Shown here: positions 14,630 to 20,229 of the stretch, in pieces
Layout of the letters: each line of letters starts with the position of its first letter
Position numbering within the stretch: the first letter of the stretch is position 1
Source of the DNA: a virus
Virus record (IMG/VR): IMGVR_UViG_3300031840_000054
Coordinates: 1-20,229 of that record
Reading direction: 5' to 3' (one strand)
DNA: 20,229 nucleotides
Position numbers and translations under genes: made by a program
The notes under the pieces: generated by a model
Database searches by the model: none
The model's input: the letters and a program-made list of their open reading frames with translations, nothing else
What the model was told of the DNA's origin: nothing

Positions 14630-15102
14630 TTATTTTCCTCAAATATATATTCATAAAATGTTGCAGGTTTTTTCCAACCTTTTTTATTTTTTACCCAATT
14701 CCATTGTCCATGTCTGCCTATACCTTCTAAGCCTTCACAGTCTGTATCTTTAGCAAATTGAGTAATTACATCAATACCTTTTTCAACCCAATCTTGCATA
14801 TTAGTTCCAGCAGTATGTTCTAGATTTAACATTTTTTTACCAGTAGGATAAATATTAAATAAAGTTATTTGCACTCCACTAATATCAGATGTGTTTGATT
14901 CATAAATAATCCAAAGATGTGTTTTATTATTTATAAGCTCGTAATAAATATCTTCTATTGTTGTTCTTCCACCTGAACGACCAGCAGATTTTTTAAGATA
15001 CTTTTCTATTTTTTTCCAAATTAAAGAAATTTTATCAGCAGGAACTAAAGAAATTTCATAATTTTCTTGTTGCATTTCTATGTTTTCTGCTACTAAATTC
15101 AT
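14626..15102 (-). CDS. GNAT-fold-like phage virion-cluster protein, 158 aa
   Basis: The product looks like the GNAT (N-acetyltransferase-fold) proteins found beside internal virion genes of many podoviruses, comparable in position to T7 gp13. Supporting features: SLVPADKISLIWKKIEKYL at 18-36; R-S-G-G-R-T-T-I-E-D-I at 42-52; alternating strands HLWIIYE and GVQITLFNIYP at 62-86; a helix WVEKGIDVITQFAK at 105-118; then C122-E-G-L-E-G-I-G-R-H-G near 122-132 and K-G-W at 141-143, the usual end of this family. A canonical acetyl-CoA Q/R-x-x-G-x-G/A loop is not obvious, so it may be structural or chaperone-like rather than enzymatic. Both ends overlap neighbours by ATGA, so translation is coupled within the virion operon. 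Confidence 0.65.
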   Translation of the reverse strand: MNLVAENIEMQQENYEISLVPADKISLIWKKIEKYLKKSAGRSGGRTTIEDIYYELINNKTHLWIIYESNTSDISGVQITLFNIYPTGKKMLNLEHTAGTNMQDWVEKGIDVITQFAKDTDCEGLEGIGRHGQWNWVKNKKGWKKPATFYEYIFEENK

Positions 15103-17072
15103 GCTGGTAATAGTCCTCCAGCATTAGCTAGTTTAGGTGCTTGTTTAGTTGTACCAGTTTTCTTTTGTCTTACTCTATCCATCATGTCATAAAGCTCTTT
15201 AGAACCAGCATCTGAACTGCCATCACCTAACATAGAAACTACATCTGCAGGTACAATAAATTCATCTTGAGATACAGCAATTTTTTCTTTATTGCCTATA
15301 GTTCCCATAATGTCATCATCCATGCCACCATTACCAACGCCTTTTATAAGTCCTGATGTTTGAGCATTAGGCACAAGTGATTGTAAAATTTCTTCTCTAA
15401 GTTTTGTAAAAGCCTCTACACCATACTTATCAACAAATTGATTAACGACTTGCTGATCATCAGATTCACCTAAAATAAACATAGTAACTTCTTGTATTAA
15501 TGGGTCTGTTTGTCCACCTTCTTGATAACCCATTTTATTTACCACATCAGGTGCTACTTTATTTAAAGCTTCTAATCCTTTATTAGGCATTTTTTTATCT
15601 GTATCGCCACCAGCTTTTCTACCAACATTTGACATTTCATCTCTATAAAAGTCTTGAATATCATCATAGTCAAAGAAATAATTACTATATTGATCTCTTA
15701 TATCTTGTACAGCTTGTTGATCATATGCACCATATGGAGAGCTAGTTAAAGGATTACCAGCAGAATCTGTTGCATTGTAAAAAGAAAAATCAAAATTAGG
15801 ATCACCACCATAAAAATCTTCTCCACCAATTCCGCCATAATCAGAAGTATCTTCAGTTTCATCTGTTGGAGACATACTTATTGGTTGTACTGGATAAGGA
15901 TTGTAAGCAGATTGAACTAAACCTTGAGGTGCAGAGCCTGTATATGCTGCATATGGGTCTATAGCTGTTTGTGGTGCAAACTGTACGCCTTGTGCTGTAC
16001 CTGCAACAAAGTTGCCATCTGCATCATAACTACCTTCATAGTCATAACCACCTTTAGTTCCTGTATAAGTATCTGCTCCTAGTTTTGGTCGTGATCCACC
16101 TCTTGTACTCATTGATGGAGCATTAAGAGTATCAGGTCTAAAGTACATTGTTTCAGGTGCAAATCCTGCCATAAAGTCAGGGTTTACTGCATATTGTTGT
16201 TTAGCTGGTGCATATACTTGTTTGTTTGATTCATAGCCATAATCAGTATCACCGCCACCTTGAAATTGTGTTAATCCACCTGCTGCTGAATATAACTGTA
16301 CTTCAGGATTATTTGCATACATATTTCTTCTGCGTTCTTCTTCATCCATTTCCATTTGTCGCATTTGTTCTTCAAATAGTTCTTGAGAGTTTATAACTCC
16401 TTGTGTACCTAATGATGCACCTGCAACCATACCACTAGGAGACATAAGTCCTGTTGCTAATGATTTAGCACCTTGATCAAAGCCACCTGCAAATATATCT
16501 TTTGTTGCTTGTAAAGGACCAGTTGCGACTCTAGGCATAGTAATTGCAGCATCTGTTACTGCTTTAGTTGCTGCTTCTCTTGCTCCTGCTCCTGCTGCTT
16601 GTTGAGCTGCTAATGTTGTTGCTTGTCCTGCTGTTCCATCTGCAATACCTTGTGCTATCTGAGCACTAGCTGTATCTGCTGCAGTTTGTGTAGCAATATC
16701 ACTTGCTATTTGTGATGACTGTGCACCTGTATTTAATGCATTTGTTCCAAACCCTGCTGTTAAACCAGATAGTAATGCTTTAGAACCAGAACCACCTGTT
16801 TGTGCATATGTAGCTAGACCTGCTCCAATACCTGCTGCAAGTCCTGCAGATAAACCATATCCACCTGCTCCTAATAAAGCAGTACCAGCCATTGATCCTA
16901 AGATTGGTGCAAGAAAAGGTAAAAAGGCTTCAGGCTGTCCTGTTTGTGGGTTTACTGTAATAGGCATTGCTTGTGCCAAGCCTTTAACTTCTGCTGGATT
17001 TACATGGAGAAGCATAGAGTCGCCATAACGACCTTGATTAGCTACATTTTGTGTTTGTTGCTTTATATCCAT
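15099..17072 (-). CDS. Gly/Ala-rich virion protein, 657 aa
   Basis: Residues 51-90 form a strongly hydrophobic Gly/Ala/Leu segment, followed by an Ala/Thr-rich helical region to about 180. This is typical of phage proteins that insert in membranes during DNA entry or line the tail channel. A short acidic/basic coiled stretch (231-250) leads to A-A-G-G-L-T-Q-F (263-270), then a long low-complexity region rich in Tyr, Gly, Asp and Pro (275-475). The C-terminal 140 residues look folded, with a helical part around 524-567 and VSQDEFIVPADVVSMLGDG (600-618), a block I recall in other marine phage proteins. A GAGG lies close upstream of the ATG. Ejection or tail-tube function is inferred; no enzymatic motif is visible. 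Confidence 0.7.
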   Translation of the reverse strand: MDIKQQTQNVANQGRYGDSMLLHVNPAEVKGLAQAMPITVNPQTGQPEAFLPFLAPILGSMAGTALLGAGGYGLSAGLAAGIGAGLATYAQTGGSGSKALLSGLTAGFGTNALNTGAQSSQIASDIATQTAADTASAQIAQGIADGTAGQATTLAAQQAAGAGAREAATKAVTDAAITMPRVATGPLQATKDIFAGGFDQGAKSLATGLMSPSGMVAGASLGTQGVINSQELFEEQMRQMEMDEEERRRNMYANNPEVQLYSAAGGLTQFQGGGDTDYGYESNKQVYAPAKQQYAVNPDFMAGFAPETMYFRPDTLNAPSMSTRGGSRPKLGADTYTGTKGGYDYEGSYDADGNFVAGTAQGVQFAPQTAIDPYAAYTGSAPQGLVQSAYNPYPVQPISMSPTDETEDTSDYGGIGGEDFYGGDPNFDFSFYNATDSAGNPLTSSPYGAYDQQAVQDIRDQYSNYFFDYDDIQDFYRDEMSNVGRKAGGDTDKKMPNKGLEALNKVAPDVVNKMGYQEGGQTDPLIQEVTMFILGESDDQQVVNQFVDKYGVEAFTKLREEILQSLVPNAQTSGLIKGVGNGGMDDDIMGTIGNKEKIAVSQDEFIVPADVVSMLGDGSSDAGSKELYDMMDRVRQKKTGTTKQAPKLANAGGLLPA

Positions 17073-17075
17073 TCT

Positions 17076-17414
17076 TTATCTTTCCTCTGTGGTTTCACAG
17101 CCAAACATATTAAAACTCATGTCGACTGCACTTGTATAAACTTTAATAACATCTGTTTGATTTAATGTTATACCTAAAACGATTGCTAGGGAATCATTAG
17201 CTGCTACTGATTTATCATAGTATATGTACTGTTTATCATCAGCACCTGCTCCAGCTACATGAACACTTAGTCTAAAAGTAATAGCAGAACCTGTGCGATT
17301 TGCTGCAACAATAGAACTAACTGTTGTTTGTGTCATGTCTGGCACTGTGTATAACACAGTAGTTGTAGTAGCTGCTGGGTCTAACTGTCCTAATACTTTA
17401 AGATTATCAGCCAT
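17076..17414 (-). CDS. Small beta-rich structural protein (112 aa)
   Basis: The product is Thr/Val/Ala/Ser-rich, with alternating strand-like segments: TTTVLYTVP (17-25), TTVSSIVAANRTGSAITFRLSVHVA (30-54), KQYIYYD (61-67), SLAIVLGITL (75-84) and DVIKVYTS (88-95). Small beta-sandwich proteins with the pattern LYTVP followed by V..I...N are common in marine phage genomes among virion genes, probably as decoration, tail or fibre-attachment proteins. That role is inferred. The start overlaps the end of the 67-aa gene by 8 bases, and the gene ends 3 bases before the 657-aa gene. It has no signal peptide and only a single cysteine (Cys106). Confidence 0.7.
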   Translation of the reverse strand: MADNLKVLGQLDPAATTTTVLYTVPDMTQTTVSSIVAANRTGSAITFRLSVHVAGAGADDKQYIYYDKSVAANDSLAIVLGITLNQTDVIKVYTSAVDMSFNMFGCETTEER

Positions 17415-17610
17415 GTTTTATTCCCATAAGTAAAAATTGTTGTCGTCTAGAAGCCTTACTTATAGTAGTAGACTTCATTCTATTAATTAAAGTAATTTTA
17501 GTATTGATTTCTTCAATAGCTTGTTCTATTAATCTGCGTGTAACTGCTTCATTATTTGGATCAAACTCTTGACTAGGTAAGGGTAATGCTATCGTTTTGA
17601 TATCAGCCAT
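17407..17610 (-). CDS. Small helical virion-cluster protein (67 aa)
   Basis: This short gene is coupled to the tail hub gene by a TAATG overlap at 17608-17612. The first 20 residues (MADIKTIALPLPSQEFDPNN) look extended. Residues 21-60 form a charged amphipathic helix with I/L/I spacing suited to oligomerisation. Similar short proteins with ALPLP..EFDP..E occur beside podovirus tail hub genes as I remember them, without a known function. A tail assembly or hub-plug role is a guess from position. Confidence 0.65.
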   Translation of the reverse strand: MADIKTIALPLPSQEFDPNNEAVTRRLIEQAIEEINTKITLINRMKSTTISKASRRQQFLLMGIKHG

Positions 17611-19475
17611 TATCTTTTACCATCTGGTCTAATCTCTAGTCTAAGGTCTCCTGCTCTCCAACCATAGTCACTAGATGAGTTTGATATTCTAACTGCAGCT
17701 TGTCTGCTTCTAGCTCTAGTATTAGAAAATGTAGAGTTAGGTGTTACATCAACTGTTTGTAATGTAGTTAAGTCTTGCAGTGGATAGTCTCTACCTTTAA
17801 TGGTGTAAGTAACACTATCACTTGTACCTTGTTGATCTCTAAACTGTACATCAGGTATGAGTTTAGATATAAAAGTAAATCTTTCACCATCTGGCTCTAA
17901 GTCAAAGTCACTTGACTCTATGTATGCTGTAAAGTTACTGCCATCATTACCATGACCTTTTTCATGATTATAAACATAGTTAAGATTGGTTGAATCATTT
18001 TTACTTGCAGCTATAGGATATTCTAGTATTGATGCTTGATCCCATGCTGTTCTAACAAAGCCATCATCAGTTGTGCCTATACTCCAAACATTTTCAAGAT
18101 AATTATATAAAACATATTTATCTATTTCTGTATTAGTGCCTGATGGATAAAACCACATTATTTCATTAGCAAGATTATTGACTGCAGCAAACACTTTAAA
18201 TAACTGATCTTGGTTTAAATCAGATAAAACATAGTCTAATACTGTACATTGTATTTTTTCTGCAGAACCTGAGTAGGCATAAAACCCACCAGCATCCATA
18301 AAATAAACTCTATTATTAGCACTTACAGCAGCATTAGGTCCTATAAGAGATGGACCTTCTGCTACTTCTGTAAATGAAAATATAAATGGTTCGCCAACAA
18401 AACGCATAGAAATAATACCTACATCAGTCCATATAAGTATTTCTTGCCTTGTTTTAAGTGCTCCAATAATTTCAGAACCTTGTGAAAGTTGTACGCCACC
18501 AGCTTGATTAGTTGCTGTAGGAGTCCAATCTACTGCACTTTCTCTATCAGAAAATCTTACCAGTAAAGGGTCTATAGTGCTTGAACCTATAGGATTGCAA
18601 CCAAATGCAATACAGTGTTTATCTACATCAGAAGTCATTACTTGTATAACTGCTGTAGGTACATCACTTGCACTTGATTCTGCTGATAGCAGTGTAGCTC
18701 TGGTGCTTAAACCATCTGACTCATCCCAAAAATATATTGGTCCACCTCTAGGTGCAGCAAGAGTATCATCACCAAAATTATCTATAGTCCATAATCTAAG
18801 TTGATTAGTTAAAGATAAATCAGCTTTTGATCCCCATGTTCCTGCTCCCCAAGGATTTACACCCCAACCAGTAGAACGAACATAAACATCTAATCCTGAG
18901 TTAATTTGATATACACCATCTACCCCTGAACCACCATTACCTGTATCGCTTGAATTAGCAGTAACAGTATTACCATCAGTATCTTTAGCAGTAAAAGTAT
19001 AAGTATCTACACTAGGTACAGAGTCAATTTGATATTCTTGATTTAAAACAGAAGCTGTAATTAACCCACCTAAACTAACAGCTTGTGCAAAAGTAACAAA
19101 ATCTCCTTCAACTGCTCCATGTGCATTGTCAGTAGCTGTAATAGTAGATGATCCATTAGTTGCTGCAAATACAACACCATTGGTAGAAGTAGCTCTAATA
19201 GGATTTATATCGTAATAAACATCTCCATTAAGAACATAAAGTTTTTGATGAGTGCCAAGTATTATAAACTGATCGCCATCAATAGCTTTATATGGGTATA
19301 GTTTTCTACAAGTTCCAATAAAACTTCCATCAGTAAATTTATCCCAGCCACCTATGCGTTCAGGTTTACCTTTACGAAATCTTACTTTGTCAGCATCAAA
19401 CCAACCATATTCATTACTGTAGTTAGTACCTTCTTTATTTATACCGGGTCTAAAAACATATTTAACTAAAGGCAT
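17610..19475 (-). CDS. P22 gp10-like tail hub / head-completion protein, 621 aa
   Basis: The layout fits the family of P22 gp10, a beta-propeller-like hub or stopper protein that closes the portal and anchors the tail. Visible marks: an N terminus with RPGINKEGTNYSNEYGW and VRFRKGKPERIGGW (9-45), typical of marine relatives; repeated beta strands throughout; QEILIWTDVGIISMRFVGEPFIFSF (344-368), where P22 gp10 has FIVCFGSSTIEYF; and SANNRVYFMDAGGFYAYSG (385-403). The last 40 residues hold R-x-R-x-R-Q-A-A-V-R-I and end in a charged strand. Residues about 100-195 look like an inserted small beta domain (TITATDNAHGAVEGDFVTF). The length is greater than P22 gp10 (about 470 residues), which the insert partly explains. 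It follows the endolysin by a TAATG overlap. Confidence 0.65.
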   Translation of the reverse strand: MPLVKYVFRPGINKEGTNYSNEYGWFDADKVRFRKGKPERIGGWDKFTDGSFIGTCRKLYPYKAIDGDQFIILGTHQKLYVLNGDVYYDINPIRATSTNGVVFAATNGSSTITATDNAHGAVEGDFVTFAQAVSLGGLITASVLNQEYQIDSVPSVDTYTFTAKDTDGNTVTANSSDTGNGGSGVDGVYQINSGLDVYVRSTGWGVNPWGAGTWGSKADLSLTNQLRLWTIDNFGDDTLAAPRGGPIYFWDESDGLSTRATLLSAESSASDVPTAVIQVMTSDVDKHCIAFGCNPIGSSTIDPLLVRFSDRESAVDWTPTATNQAGGVQLSQGSEIIGALKTRQEILIWTDVGIISMRFVGEPFIFSFTEVAEGPSLIGPNAAVSANNRVYFMDAGGFYAYSGSAEKIQCTVLDYVLSDLNQDQLFKVFAAVNNLANEIMWFYPSGTNTEIDKYVLYNYLENVWSIGTTDDGFVRTAWDQASILEYPIAASKNDSTNLNYVYNHEKGHGNDGSNFTAYIESSDFDLEPDGERFTFISKLIPDVQFRDQQGTSDSVTYTIKGRDYPLQDLTTLQTVDVTPNSTFSNTRARSRQAAVRISNSSSDYGWRAGDLRLEIRPDGKR

Positions 19476-19918
19476 TACACAGCACTCCAGTCTTTATCTT
19501 CAAACATTAATGCTTCTGCTTCTCTCCGTCTTATTAATCCTTCTAAAACTTTACCACCTGCTTTATTCCATCTTTTTATTTGGCTTGGAATTAAATGATA
19601 ATCACCTGCATTTAAAAATTTTAACATAGTAGATGCTTTTAAATTAGCTGGACCAAGATTAAATACCCAAGATACTAAAGCATCAAACTGATTTTGTTTA
19701 AGGGGTACTTTTACTAGCTCTTTAATATAACTTTCATACTCTTGCATTTCATGTAATAACAAATTATCTGCTTCTTTTTGCGTAAGAGTATCTCCTTCCT
19801 TTACACCTTTAGTTGAACCATAACCTATAGTCCAAACACCTGCTGCACATTGATATGCTTCTAATTCACATCCTTCAAATTTTTTAATTAATGATAATCC
19901 TTCTTGTGATATGTTCAT
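19475..19918 (-). CDS. GH24 lysozyme (endolysin), 147 aa
   Basis: This is a muramidase of the T4/P22/lambdoid GH24 family, which cuts the NAM-NAG bond of peptidoglycan at the end of infection. The catalytic Glu is E15 in KKFEG. Eight residues later stands C24 where T4 has Asp20, and T30 follows in VWTIGYG, giving the Glu-x8-Cys-x5-Thr form of the triad found in a subset of phage lysozymes. QFDALVSWVFNLG (77-89) and GLIRRREAEALMF (127-139) are the other conserved blocks. There is no signal peptide or signal-anchor-release segment, so release would need a holin, which is not in the window. The start is in an ATGA overlap with the lipoprotein-like gene, with AGGAG just upstream. Confidence 0.92.
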   Translation of the reverse strand: MNISQEGLSLIKKFEGCELEAYQCAAGVWTIGYGSTKGVKEGDTLTQKEADNLLLHEMQEYESYIKELVKVPLKQNQFDALVSWVFNLGPANLKASTMLKFLNAGDYHLIPSQIKRWNKAGGKVLEGLIRRREAEALMFEDKDWSAV

Positions 19919-20229
19919 TTATTCTCCTGTGGTGTAGTAACTTTTTTATAATAAACCACAACTTCTTGTAACTCACTGATATAGCGTTTTAATTCTTGTG
20001 TGTTGTATGCCATCAATTCATAATCAGGTACTGACATAGCAAGAAATACAACTGTACCACTTTCTTTTTTTATTCTAGCAAGAAACTCATCTAAGTTTTT
20101 ATCTGAAACAACATACCAATAAGGATCATTTAAAGATATTTCACGAGGCATTACTGGTTGTGCTATAGATCGTTCTATAGGTTTAGAAATAATTTCTACT
20201 TGCTGTTTACTTGGAAACAGACTGCAACT
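19915..20229 (-). CDS. Lipoprotein-like phage protein (5' end outside window)
   Basis: The reading frame is open from the right edge of the window to a TGA at 19915-19917, giving 104 visible residues. It begins Ser-Cys-Ser-Leu-Phe-Pro, then VEIISKPIERSIAQPV, then MPREISLNDPYWYVVSDKN. An ATG at 20151 could start a shorter 78-aa form. However, the coding-like residues upstream and the P..P.(I/V)..P pattern suggest the true start lies outside. The Ser-Cys-Ser at the edge would fit a lipobox cysteine followed by a periplasmic chain, with Ser at +2 favouring the outer membrane. The folded part (about 33-95) is alpha/beta. Placement directly before the lysozyme suggests a lysis or envelope role (for example an outer spanin), but its size and folded domain are not typical of Rz1. 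Confidence 0.55.
   Translation of the reverse strand, partial: SCSLFPSKQQVEIISKPIERSIAQPVMPREISLNDPYWYVVSDKNLDEFLARIKKESGTVVFLAMSVPDYELMAYNTQELKRYISELQEVVVYYKKVTTPQENK

Noticed and set aside
13185-15102. Identical first 12 coding bases (Met-Asn-Leu-Val) of the 531-aa and 158-aa genes
   Set aside because: The similarity stops after four codons and involves common AT-rich codons; coincidence is the simpler explanation.

Overview
The window looks like part of a low-GC, tailed double-stranded DNA phage with a podovirus-type tail, most like the uncultured marine (pelagiphage-like) podoviruses. This assignment is an inference from gene content and composition: a P22 gp10-like tail hub, a cluster of ejection-type internal virion proteins ending in a giant 'polyvalent' protein, a GH24 endolysin, and RusA and Ref nucleases. 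Genes are packed with almost no intergenic space, mostly through ATGA and TAATG overlaps. No tRNA, rRNA, insertion sequence or CRISPR array was seen. Apart from a 68-base gap at 1419-1486, the window is essentially all coding.

Left module (9-2535, + strand): ten small, overlapping genes. Two have recognisable functions, a Ref-family HNH nuclease (684-992) and a divergent RusA-type Holliday junction resolvase (1487-1894). This is a recombination and DNA-processing module carrying several uncharacterised proteins of 36-152 residues. A sigma70-like promoter may lie in the 68-base gap just before rusA.

Right module (20229 down to 2537, - strand): a virion and lysis operon read right to left. In transcription order it holds a lipoprotein-like gene cut by the window edge, a GH24 lysozyme, a gp10-like tail hub, two small proteins, a 657-aa Gly/Ala-rich virion protein, a GNAT-fold-like protein, a 475-aa Gln/Ala-rich protein with an internal repeat, a 531-aa protein and a 3021-aa giant. 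The order GNAT-like, two mid-sized Q/A- or G-rich proteins, then a very large last gene parallels T7 gp13-14-15-16. The hub upstream is of P22 type.

The most striking object is the 3021-aa protein. It carries two separate HExxH metallopeptidase signatures (residues 821-825 and 1329-1333), a ParB/sulfiredoxin-like GHEGRHR motif (around 1874), Pro/Thr linkers, and a C-terminal region resembling the large-polyvalent-protein LPD38 module. Four copies of a D/Q-[IV]-P-[LT]-F-S-R heptapeptide lie at apparent domain boundaries, and two copies of L-R-D-L-D-Q-x-G-R-A-Q flank the first protease. The testable hypothesis is that it is injected with the genome and cut, by its own or another protease, into separate effectors. 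The two modules converge with one base between stop codons, at 2535/2537.
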